Shown piece after piece: positions 8,609 to 15,996 of a stretch of DNA of 64,000 nucleotides (positions are counted from its first letter, which is position 1; each line of letters begins with the position of its first letter). Below the pieces are notes generated by a model. The model was not told the origin of the DNA and made no database searches. It was given only the letters and a program-made list of their open reading frames with translations. Source of the stretch: Streptomyces griseoruber (GTDB taxonomy: Bacteria; Actinomycetota; Actinomycetes; Streptomycetales; Streptomycetaceae); NCBI RefSeq assembly GCF_001514205.1, contig NZ_KQ948784.1:32349-96348 (forward strand), read 5' to 3'. Position numbers and translations under genes: made by a program.

Positions 8609-9921
8609 GCCTCTCCTTGGTGGTCGTCTCCCGTATCGGGGCCGGGCGGGTCCGTCAGCCGGAGCCTGGGTACGTGCGGGGCCTGCGGCAGCCGGGCCTC
8701 GGCGTGCTTGAGGTACTGCCGGGTGCTGTGTGCCACCACGGCGGGCAGTACGCCGGTGAACGCGTTGAGTGTGGGGACGCCGTTGACGGCGATACGGCTG
8801 TCGCCGCGCCGTGCCCGCTCCAGGATCGTCGGCATCGACCGCTCCAGCTCCTCCGCCAGCCGCTGCCCCTCCTCGCTGCGGCACTGCAGGTCGGCCCGGT
8901 TGCGGGGCACGATCGCGCTCACCCAGGGACGGGCGGCCGCGTCGAAGGTCTTGAGCCGGCGCCGGCGCTCCTCGTCGGTCAGTGCCCACTGGTCGACGAT
9001 CAGGATCCCGGGGCGTGCGGTCTGCGGGTCCGGCGCGGCGGGCTCGGCCGGTGCAGGCTCGCCGGTGTCCTCGTCGTCGAAGTCGGCGACGGTCACCCGG
9101 TAGTCCAGGGAGCGGATCAGGTCCTCGGCGAGCGCGGACAGCGGCCGCGTGGACTCCGAGTGGTACGGGTTCCAGCTCAGCGCGTCGTCGCCGTACGGAT
9201 GCCGGTCGCGGTACTCGGGCAGGGTGTCGCGGGTGGGGGCGGCGACGGTGAGGTGGATGTGCCGGGGACCTGAGCCGCGCGGTTTGAAGGCGCTGGGGGT
9301 CGCCTCGTAGTCGCGGGGCCGGCTGACGGGCAGCTGCGACTCGCGGGCGACGCGCACGATGCGCTCCGCGAGGCCCAGCACGGTCTCCTCGTACTCGTCG
9401 CGGAACCGGTTGAGCTTGATCAGCCCGTAGATCCCGTTGGTCGCGTAGCGGCTGCCGACGCCGGAGTTGTCCAGGTGGATGTGGCGTACGGAGTCGGGGA
9501 GTTCGGAGAACTCGACCCGGGTCCACAGGGCGGGCACGATGGCCGACACACTGCCCGCGCCGGTGCTCTTGGCATGCAGCATCCGCTCGGTGAAGGCGAA
9601 CCACTCCCGCCCGCACATCTCACTCGTGAAGTAGCGCGGGGAGAAGAGCGGCACGAAGACCCGGCAGGTGGCGAGATTCTCGCTCAGCTTCTCGGGCCAG
9701 CCCTCCCCGGAGCGCATCTCCCGGTCCATGAAGCCGACGGCGGAGCCGGCCGGCAGATCGGTGAGCGCCATGATGTGGCTGCACAGGTCCTTGTACAGCA
9801 CGCGCACCCAGTGATCGGGATCGCCGCTGTCGGGGCCCCACGGGGGAGTGTGGGCGTACGACAAGAAGAAGTGCGGCCGGTTGTCCGGCACCCGACCGTG
9901 CAGCCGTTCAGGTATGTCCAC
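8605..9921 (-). CDS. fxsC: TIR-like protein FxsC
   Basis: A 438-aa protein. The N-terminal TIR-like domain starts at PHFFLSYAHTP and continues with WVRVLYKDLCSHI, GFMDREM, ATCRVFVPLFSPRYF and CGREWFAF. After a middle region comes a Pro/Ala-rich linker (GEPAPAEPAAPDP), then a C-terminal domain (GILIVDQWALTDEERRRRL, FTGVLPAVVAHSTRQYLKHAEARLP) that matches the FxsC-specific C-terminus. I start at the GTG at 9921, which has a GGGGGG run just upstream; the frame stays open to 9990 without family-like sequence. TIR domains act as NAD-consuming enzymes or adaptors; which applies here is unknown. It lies about 100 bases after the acetyltransferase gene and is coupled to fxsT by ATGA. Confidence 0.88.
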   Translation of the reverse strand: MDIPERLHGRVPDNRPHFFLSYAHTPPWGPDSGDPDHWVRVLYKDLCSHIMALTDLPAGSAVGFMDREMRSGEGWPEKLSENLATCRVFVPLFSPRYFTSEMCGREWFAFTERMLHAKSTGAGSVSAIVPALWTRVEFSELPDSVRHIHLDNSGVGSRYATNGIYGLIKLNRFRDEYEETVLGLAERIVRVARESQLPVSRPRDYEATPSAFKPRGSGPRHIHLTVAAPTRDTLPEYRDRHPYGDDALSWNPYHSESTRPLSALAEDLIRSLDYRVTVADFDDEDTGEPAPAEPAAPDPQTARPGILIVDQWALTDEERRRRLKTFDAAARPWVSAIVPRNRADLQCRSEEGQRLAEELERSMPTILERARRGDSRIAVNGVPTLNAFTGVLPAVVAHSTRQYLKHAEARLPQAPHVPRLRLTDPPGPDTGDDHQGEA

Positions 9922-10024
9922 ACGTCCCCCCGCCCGCCGACAAGCCGCTGGACTGCCCCCGCCGACGGCGCCTTGAACCGGAACCAACAATGTGCCTGAA
10001 CGGCGCCTGGACGGTTCATCGTTT

Positions 10025-10831
10025 TCAGGCCAAAGCCTTGCGATATCTGGTCATGTGCCCTTTGGCGTGGGCGACGGCGTCCCGTATTCCGCAGAGGACG
10101 ACGGCTTTCGACGCCCACTCGCCTCGACGCAGGAACGCGCCCGGGAGCCGTGAACCGATCTCGCCGAAGTCGCTGTCGTCCAGGGCGACGTCATGGTACG
10201 AGACCCAGTTCCCCTTGTGCCGCACCACGCACCGGTACGTGCGTTTCGGCGGTCTCGGCCGCATCAGGTATTCGGCGTAGTGGAAAGCGCTGCACACCTC
10301 GAATCCGACCCGCAGCAGCAGGATCTGGGCGTCGGCGGCGTACAGCCCGGCCATCGGCGAGAGTCTGCCCAGGTGGCTGCGGAGCGGATGGCGTCGCAGC
10401 AACGTCCGTGCCCGCGGCCCGAGTCCGGCGAGCGAGGTCTGGGGATGCGCGCTGCGTACGGCGCCCGGCGTGGAACGCACGCACTCGGCGAGCGCCCCCA
10501 TCGTCGGGCACGCGGTGCTGCCCGGGTCGAACGGCGGCATCGCCCTGCGGTATTCAGCCGCTTCCGTCTCGCTCCGGCCCTCGACGGCGTTCCGGTACGC
10601 CCGTGAGCTGTCGGAGTTCTCCGGGGTGAAGGCCGGCACGATCAGCGTTCCCGTGGGGCCGAGGCTCTCCAGCAGCGCGTCCCGCACCGACGCCGGGGCG
10701 ATGCCGGTGCCGCTCAGTGAGGCGTGCACCATGAGGACGCCGCCCCGTCGGACGCCCAACGAGGCCAGGAGAGAGGTCAGTTGCTCCCTGCTCGCGGCCT
10801 CCGGCACAGGTGCGTCGACAGGGTCAGCCAC
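10025..10831 (-). CDS. AAC(3)-fold acetyltransferase in the FxSxx-COOH locus
   Basis: A 268-aa member of the aminoglycoside 3-N-acetyltransferase family, which transfers acetyl from acetyl-CoA to an amino group. Family signatures are VLMVHASLSGTGI near the N-terminus, LIVPAFTPENSDS, SAHPQTSLAGLGPRA (the HPxxS motif, near residue 128) and CSAFHYAEYL. The GTG at 10831 overlaps the end of fxsB by eight bases. Because it is embedded in and coupled to a peptide-modification operon, its substrate is more likely the FxsA peptide or a derivative than an aminoglycoside. That is inference from context; the fold alone would also permit antibiotic resistance. Confidence 0.87.
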   Translation of the reverse strand: MADPVDAPVPEAASREQLTSLLASLGVRRGGVLMVHASLSGTGIAPASVRDALLESLGPTGTLIVPAFTPENSDSSRAYRNAVEGRSETEAAEYRRAMPPFDPGSTACPTMGALAECVRSTPGAVRSAHPQTSLAGLGPRARTLLRRHPLRSHLGRLSPMAGLYAADAQILLLRVGFEVCSAFHYAEYLMRPRPPKRTYRCVVRHKGNWVSYHDVALDDSDFGEIGSRLPGAFLRRGEWASKAVVLCGIRDAVAHAKGHMTRYRKALA

Positions 10832-12968
10832 GGTGCCCCGCCCACTGTGACCACATCCGGGCCACCAGTACCGCGCCGGTGCCGGTCAGTTCGCGCTCCG
10901 GCAGCAGGGTGAGGGCGGAGAGTGCCCGCGCGGCCTCGTCGTACGCCTGACGGCCCAGCCCCTCGTCCGCCTGGTCCAGCAGTGCGCCCGCGGGGCTGCC
11001 CAGACGGTACAGATCGGCTGTCGCGCGCAGGGCGGTGAGTCTGGCCCGGCGCCCGATACGCGGCAACTCACGTGCGAATTCCTTGGGTTGCACGTCCACG
11101 GCCACGCCGAGCGCTCCGAACCCGTGCTCGCCGAGCTGCAGACCGCTGCCGGCCTCCAGCGGGGTGAGGACAGTGGGACGGAACGCGTCCGGGTCCCCGG
11201 CGTGGTCCGGGGCGTCCTTCTCCAGGATCTCGTAGGCCTGTCTCATCCGCTCGGAGAACTCCTCGCCCGCGGGCGGCGGCGCCACGGCGGCCGGATGGCA
11301 GTCGCGGTAGGGATCGGCGTCGTCGACGAGCGGGCCGTCGGGTGCCCACAGCCGGGACAGCGGGCGCCAGCGAGGCGGGGCGGCGGTCGCGTCGAGCCTC
11401 ACCAGCGTGCCCTTCGGATCGCTCCCGGTGCGCACCCGGAAGGCGTTGGCCGTCACGCTGACCTCGATCCGGCCGGGGGCGTCCAGCCGGTAGGTGCCCA
11501 GAGTGGGCAGATGCAGTCGGCTGCCCGGCTGATCCCACGCCAGCGTGGCACCCACCCCCGCCCGCAGCGCGGCCGCTGCGGCCAGCGACATGAATCGCGC
11601 GGGATCGGCACGCCCCCGCAGGGACCGCTGGAGGCTGGTCCGCACATAGGGGTGCCCGAGCACCTCGTCCAGGTACGGGGCGGTGTCCGGGTCGCTGTCC
11701 AGCGCCACCATCAGGCGCCAGGCGTCCGGCCAGCCCGGTTCGGGCGTCAGTTGCTCCTGCACGCGGCGCAGCAGAACCGCATCCAACTCCCGGTTCGCGG
11801 AACGCAGTTCGGGAGTACTGAGGACGGCACGGGAGAACGAGGGGTCGGTCACCCGGTCGGCGATGCCCTCCACCAGGGAGCGAAGATCGGCACAGAAGAC
11901 ACTGGGGTTGTCGAAACCGCGCCCGGAGCTGTAGCGGTGCCCGTACAGCCCGCCGCCACAACTGCGCACGACCGGACAGCGACGGCACGTGTCGCTGAGC
12001 CCGTCCAGGCCCGACTGCCGTGCCAGCAACCCGGGATGCTCGGCGAATTCCGCCAAACCGTGCCGGAAGACGTCATACCCTGTTTCAGGAGCCCCCGCGT
12101 AGGCCGTCTTCAGCCAGTCGGCCTGTTCGAAGGTGCCGTCCGTCTCGATCACGGCCAGATCGCTGGGCGCGAGCCCGAGCGCCTCGGTCAGGCTGGGGCC
12201 GCCCCGCAGGGTGCTGAGCACCGAGTCGAACGTGCGCACCGGCATCGGACGGCCCTGCTGCTCCCAGCGGTCGAAGATCGCGAGCAGCCAGTCGGCGTAA
12301 GGGGTTTCGGCGCCCGCGGGACGGGGCGGAGGGCTGTCCCATGTGGAGTGGGGCAGGAGGTAGTCGATTCTGGGCGCTCGCAGAGCGGTGAGCGCGTCGT
12401 GCACCGCGACGGGGTCGTTGGCCACGTCGACCGTGCAGAGCACCCCGCTGAACAGATGACGGTACTCGGGCTCCTGGAGCAGCCGGATCCCGCGGACCAC
12501 ACGGTCGTAGCTGCTGCGCCCCCGGCGATCGAGTCGGTGACGGTCGTTCGACGACCGGTCCCCGTCGAGCGACACGCTGACCCGGACGCCGAATTCCCTG
12601 CAGACGTCGAGATGGCGGCGGTTGAGGGTGACCGCGTTGGTGTGCATCCGGAGGTCGACCGTGGTGTGGGGGGAGAGGGCCCGGGTGAGTTCCGCGCAGA
12701 TGTCCCGCAGCCGGGCCGGGCCGACCAGCAGGGGTTCGCCGCCGTGGAGGATCACCGACACGGACTCCAGGGACCGCGAGGCAGCGTACTCGGCGAGTCG
12801 GCCGGCGACGGAACGCACCGTCTCCGGGCGGATGAACGTCGGGCGGGACCGCCAGCTCTGGTCGGCGTGCTGGTACACGTAGCAGTGGTCGCAGAGCAGA
12901 TCACATCTGCTGTGGATCTTGAGGACCAGCTGTCTCAGAGGTGGATGGTCCGGGGCCTGACTCGTCAC
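10824..12968 (-). CDS. fxsB: Radical SAM/SPASM enzyme FxsB, inactivated HExxH extension form
   Basis: About 714 aa. The radical SAM core opens with PLRQLVLKIHSRC and carries the [4Fe-4S] motif CDLLCDHC (C22, C26, C29), followed by HGGEPLL and VSLDG. A SPASM-type cysteine region (CRRCPVVRSCGGGLYGHRY, then VFC) spans about 325-365. A C-terminal extension of about 320 residues is the one that in related proteins carries an HExxH motif; here the equivalent helix (LPRIGRRARLTAL) has no such motif. Known relatives install cross-links (cyclophanes) at the C-terminal FxSxx of the partner peptide. Two GTG starts are possible, 12998 and 12968; neither has a good ribosome binding site, and I prefer 12968 by domain position. 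The fxsA precursor lies 156 bases upstream. Confidence 0.9.
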   Translation of the reverse strand: MTSQAPDHPPLRQLVLKIHSRCDLLCDHCYVYQHADQSWRSRPTFIRPETVRSVAGRLAEYAASRSLESVSVILHGGEPLLVGPARLRDICAELTRALSPHTTVDLRMHTNAVTLNRRHLDVCREFGVRVSVSLDGDRSSNDRHRLDRRGRSSYDRVVRGIRLLQEPEYRHLFSGVLCTVDVANDPVAVHDALTALRAPRIDYLLPHSTWDSPPPRPAGAETPYADWLLAIFDRWEQQGRPMPVRTFDSVLSTLRGGPSLTEALGLAPSDLAVIETDGTFEQADWLKTAYAGAPETGYDVFRHGLAEFAEHPGLLARQSGLDGLSDTCRRCPVVRSCGGGLYGHRYSSGRGFDNPSVFCADLRSLVEGIADRVTDPSFSRAVLSTPELRSANRELDAVLLRRVQEQLTPEPGWPDAWRLMVALDSDPDTAPYLDEVLGHPYVRTSLQRSLRGRADPARFMSLAAAAALRAGVGATLAWDQPGSRLHLPTLGTYRLDAPGRIEVSVTANAFRVRTGSDPKGTLVRLDATAAPPRWRPLSRLWAPDGPLVDDADPYRDCHPAAVAPPPAGEEFSERMRQAYEILEKDAPDHAGDPDAFRPTVLTPLEAGSGLQLGEHGFGALGVAVDVQPKEFARELPRIGRRARLTALRATADLYRLGSPAGALLDQADEGLGRQAYDEAARALSALTLLPERELTGTGAVLVARMWSQWAGHRG

Positions 12969-13124
12969 TGGAGGAGTGTGGCACGCGGCCCACCCCACGA
13001 CACGTCAAACCGCGCAAAGCCAGGGCGCATTGACGCTCCGTCGCGTCACTGGCGCGGGTACGCGCGGCGAGGGAATCCGCCGGGCGCACCCCGATCCGTG
13101 TCGCGTTCCGCGTCGGCGCCCGGG

Positions 13125-13304
13125 TCAGGAGGCCGAGTTGAAGGTGATCGGCCGGCCCGAGCGGCGGTCGGGGACGTCCGTCACCCGGCCCGCGGTGCGT
13201 GCGGCGGCGGCCGCGTACGGGTCGATGTCCGTCAGACGAGTGCGGCGGTCGGCCGAGACGGGGGTCTGGGAGGGGCGCCTCATGGGCGTCACGTCGAGGA
13301 TCAT
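13125..13304 (-). CDS. fxsA: FxSxx-COOH precursor peptide FxsA
   Basis: A 59-residue ORF that I translated directly. It starts MILDVTPMRRPSQT and ends GRPITFNSAS followed by TGA at 13125-13127. The last five residues F-N-S-A-S fit the family-defining C-terminus F-x-S-x-x-COOH exactly, and the gene lies immediately upstream of fxsB on the same strand. The N-terminal part (leader) is rich in Arg, Asp and Ala and has no Cys. The expected modification is a cross-link involving the terminal Phe region by FxsB, possibly followed by acetylation by the neighbouring AAC(3)-like enzyme. The ATG at 13304 is taken as start; an ATG at 13283 is an alternative. The ribosome binding site is weak in both cases (a GGAG about 13 bases before 13304). 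Confidence 0.85.
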   Translation of the reverse strand: MILDVTPMRRPSQTPVSADRRTRLTDIDPYAAAAARTAGRVTDVPDRRSGRPITFNSAS

Positions 13305-13345
13305 GGCGGTTGCGTCGCTCCGGTTCGGATCGCAGGGAACAGCGG

Positions 13346-13375
13346 TGTTGTCCCGATAGTGCGGACCCTACAACA
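13346..13375. promoter_or_regulatory. Inverted repeat between fxsA and the SLATT gene
   Basis: TGTTGT and ACAACA form a perfect 6-bp inverted repeat with an 18-base spacer in the 189-base divergent region. It lies about 40 bases upstream of fxsA and about 120 bases upstream of the SLATT-like gene. It could be an operator serving one or both directions. No regulator is encoded next to it and no clear -10/-35 boxes were found, so this is only a candidate. Confidence 0.3.
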
Positions 13376-13493
13376 GGAACCCCAGGACCTCGTCCTGTGC
13401 GGGGGCTGGTTCAGCCGGTCCATCCATTCGTACGCTGGCTTTCAGGGGGCGCGCGGAAGAAGTCGGGGGCGCGCAGCGATTTCGGGGGGCGCC

Positions 13494-14411
13494 ATGGCGG
13501 CCGGTACGACTCCTGCGCCGAGCACGATGCTGAAGGACGGGGACCTGCCACCGCTGTTCCGGCAGAGTGATCAATGGGCGTTACGTCATCAGAGTGAGTC
13601 GTTCAAAGGGGTCCGTACCCATCTGGTCGTCCTGCTCCTGGCCACCGCGGCCGCCCTGCTGACCGAGCAGGCTTCCGGCCATCTCATGGCGGCGCTCGCC
13701 GCCGTCCTGTACGGCGTGACGATCCTCCTCGGTCTGGTCACCTCGCGCCGCCGCTCCCGGACCCACTGGCAGGCACACCGGGCGGCCGCCGAGCTGGTGA
13801 AGACGCTGGCCTGGCAGTACATGGTGCACGGCGGCTCCTTCCACTCCGGGGTCGCGGACCCGGACGCGGTGTTCGCCGAGCGGCTCGAGGAGCGGCTGCG
13901 CGAGCTGCGCACGTGTGGCTGGGAGGACTCCCGGGAAGAGGCCCGCGAGTTCGGCACCGGGCAGATCACTCCGCAGATGCGTGCCGTGCGGGCCAAGTCG
14001 TACGCCGCCCGCCGGGACATCTATCTGCGTGACCGGCTGCTGGAGCAGACGGTCTGGTACAAGAACCGGGCAGTACGCTCCCGTCGTGCCGCAGCCCGCT
14101 GGTCGGCCTTCACCGCCGCCCTGACCCTGCTCGCCCTGACGGCCGCTCTGCTGGGCACCACCGGGCTGCTCGGCGGCGCGGATCTCGCAGGACTGCTCAG
14201 CGCGGCCGCGGCGGCGGGCGTGGCCTGGCAGGAGGTACGGCGGCACGGGCCGCTGACGTATGCCCACACCCTCATCGAACAGGACCTCGAAGCGGCCCGG
14301 GTCGCCATGTCCACCACGGTGACCGAGGCGGGCTGGGCCGACGCCGTGGGGGAGACGGAACGTCTGATGTCGCCGGCCCACACGGAGTGGCTGGTGCGCT
14401 TCGGCGGCTGA
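13494..14411 (+). CDS. SLATT-like (DUF4231-type) membrane protein
   Basis: A 305-aa membrane protein. One pair of hydrophobic segments lies at about 43-85 (LVVLLLATAAALL, LAAVLYGVTILLGLV) and a second pair at about 200-245. Between them is a long charged helical region containing WQAHRAAAELVKTLAWQYMV and RDIYLRDRLLEQTVWYKNRAVRSRR, the helix typical of DUF4231/SLATT proteins. SLATT proteins are predicted membrane effectors of nucleotide-sensing conflict systems and are often found next to SLOG proteins. A SLOG-like gene lies convergent 17 bases downstream. The ATG at 13494 follows GGGGGG. Pore formation is predicted for the family, not shown here. Confidence 0.78.
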   Translation: MAAGTTPAPSTMLKDGDLPPLFRQSDQWALRHQSESFKGVRTHLVVLLLATAAALLTEQASGHLMAALAAVLYGVTILLGLVTSRRRSRTHWQAHRAAAELVKTLAWQYMVHGGSFHSGVADPDAVFAERLEERLRELRTCGWEDSREEAREFGTGQITPQMRAVRAKSYAARRDIYLRDRLLEQTVWYKNRAVRSRRAAARWSAFTAALTLLALTAALLGTTGLLGGADLAGLLSAAAAAGVAWQEVRRHGPLTYAHTLIEQDLEAARVAMSTTVTEAGWADAVGETERLMSPAHTEWLVRFGG

Positions 14412-14428
14412 GCGTCGGGCCCCCGGGG

Positions 14429-14965
14429 TCAGTCCCTGAGCACTCCCGCCTGCCACAGCACCGTCACCGGCACCCCGAGGCGCCGCGCGTAGGCCACCAC
14501 GTCGCCGGTGCCGCCCGGGCCGCGGGCCGGGCGACCGTCCCAGACGGCGACCAGGTGGTCGACGTGTTCCACGATCCATTGGCCGGCCGCGACATAGGCC
14601 TTCTCGTGCGTCGGTTGCAGGGGCAGATCGATCCGGTGCGTACAGGATCCGAGGATTCTGCGGTACGTCAGCTGCGTCTGTGTGTCGCCCAGGTGCGTCT
14701 CGTAGTCCATGCCCGGGATCACCGCCGTCACCGGGACGCCGTATTCCAGGGCGATGTCGGCGAACAACTGGTCGGCCCCGGCGGCAAGGCTGCTGACGGC
14801 CTCCCACGCGACGTCCTTGCGGCTGAACCGGCGCCGCAGGGCGGAGCGGACGTGGGGGAGGACGGTGGCGGGGATCGAGCGATGTCCGCTCACGCCGACG
14901 CGGACCACCGTGAGACGGGGGACCGCGGGTGCCCGGTCGAGGGACTCGGTGGTGTCGATCGTCAC
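14429..14965 (-). CDS. SLOG-like nucleotide-sensor protein
   Basis: A 178-aa Rossmann-like protein. The N-terminal strand and loop VVRVGVSGHRSI is the G-x-x-G-H-R signature seen in SLOG (SMF/DprA-LOG-related) proteins, followed by SSLAAGADQLFADIALEYGVPV. Near the C-terminus, HVDHLVAVWDGRPARGPGGTGDVV has the Gly-rich loop and acidic residues of this fold. SLOG domains bind or process nucleotide-derived ligands and are proposed sensors for SLATT membrane partners. It is convergent with the SLATT-like gene rather than in one operon. The GTG at 14965 has an AGGGGG run about ten bases upstream. Confidence 0.78.
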   Translation of the reverse strand: MTIDTTESLDRAPAVPRLTVVRVGVSGHRSIPATVLPHVRSALRRRFSRKDVAWEAVSSLAAGADQLFADIALEYGVPVTAVIPGMDYETHLGDTQTQLTYRRILGSCTHRIDLPLQPTHEKAYVAAGQWIVEHVDHLVAVWDGRPARGPGGTGDVVAYARRLGVPVTVLWQAGVLRD

Positions 14966-15102
14966 GGAAGGCCCCCTAGGGTCACCGACGGCAAGTACAC
15001 CCTAACTCGGAGCGATGGAGGGGCGCAGGGGGCGCATCGGTTCACGCCGCGTCCGACCGGTCCGAGCCGTACCCCTGCGTCGGATCCCTTCACGTGGATG
15101 AC

Positions 15103-15296
15103 AGGGTCGACCCCCGCCTGGAGTCGGCCGGCGCGTCCTACCAGGACCTGATCAACGCGGCCCACGCCAAGGGCATGAAGATCTACCAGGACGTCGTCTA
15201 CAACCACGGCTCCCGCTGGGGCGCCAAGGGCCTGTTCACCCCCACCGTGTACGGCGTCCGCGACTCCCAGTGGAGTTGGTACTACGACGAGAGGAA
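15103..15296 (+). pseudogene. Remnant of a GH13 alpha-amylase
   Basis: About 65 codons encode an internal slice of a family 13 glycosidase: DLINAAHAKGMKIYQDVVYNHGSRWG contains the DVVYNH box (conserved region I of GH13), and GLFTPTVYGVRDSQWSWYYDE follows. There is no family-like sequence before or after it, so both ends of the enzyme are missing. At about 15296 it runs straight into an unrelated hydrolase remnant in another frame. Confidence 0.7.
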
Positions 15297-15302
15297 CGAC
15301 GA

Positions 15303-15800
15303 CTCCTGCTGGACGAGCACGTGCTCCCCGCCCTCCTCATCGGCGGCCTCGGCAGCGATCTCGACGAGCGGCGCGCAGACCTGGCCCGGACCGTGGGCCT
15401 CCTGGCCCGCGCCGCCGACCGGAAGCCGGTCGAGCCGTCCCAAGGACTGGCACAGCAGCTGGAGTTCCTGCTGACCTCGGCGGGCTCGGCCTCCTCCAGC
15501 CAGATGACGTCGATCCTCTGCGGCGACGTGGCCGAGCGCCGCGGCGTCGGCAGCTCCTGGCGCGCGGTCGAGAAGTCGCGTGAGAGGTGCCCGCTCGCCG
15601 GTCCACTGGCGAACGACATCACCCCCTGCGAGTTCTGGGACCCGCCTGCCGAAGCACCGACCGTGCTCGACAACGACGTCCCCGCCCTGCTCCTCGCCGC
15701 GACCGGCGACCCCCGCACCCTCTACTCCGGCGCCCGAGCCATGCGCGAGCGGTGGCCGAACTCCCGGCTCCTGACCGTCGAACACGCCCGCCAGCTCCTC
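15303..15800 (+). pseudogene. Remnant of a TAP-like (tripeptidyl-aminopeptidase type) alpha/beta hydrolase C-terminus
   Basis: The frame covering this stretch reads LPALLIGGLGSDLDERRADL, CGDVAERRG, then CEFWDPPAEAPTVLDNDVPALLLAATGDPRTLY and MRERWPNSRLLTVEHARQ. This is the C-terminal region of secreted TAP/SlpD-like peptidases: the strand before the catalytic Asp, the Asp itself, and the segment leading to the catalytic His. The protein breaks off at the point where HG should follow. The catalytic Ser domain is absent. Between about 15800 and 15910 a further short unassigned remnant may lie on the minus strand (SVLSATVKITDG). Confidence 0.65.
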
Positions 15801-15996
15801 GGTGATGCTGGTGGCGATACCGTCGGTGATCTTCACCGTGGCGGACAGGACCGAACCCTCACGGTCCCGTTCTCGCGCGATATGGACAAAGACAGGTGGA
15901 ATGCGAAGTAGATTGCGATGAAAGCATCTTGACCCCGGTCTGCCGCATCGGGCAGGTTTCAGACACTGGACGTCATCCACGGGTTTCCTGAGAAAG

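Noticed and set aside
5396..9103. A 1235-aa reading frame on the plus strand
   Set aside because: It is antisense to fxsT and fxsC, with low-complexity Arg/Gly/Val-rich composition and no domain. It is an artefact of high GC.
4667..9616. A 1649-aa continuous reading frame on the minus strand
   Set aside because: The upstream third is an out-of-frame shadow of fxsC. The real protein starts at the ATGA overlap at 8608 with the ParA-like P-loop.
10025..10831. A genuine aminoglycoside-resistance gene
   Set aside because: The fold fits, but overlap with fxsB and position inside the FxSxx operon favour a peptide-related role. Kept as an alternative, not as the main call.
11088..14411. A 1107-aa plus-strand reading frame
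   Set aside because: Only the last 305 codons from 13494 are protein-like (SLATT). The rest is antisense to fxsB and fxsA.
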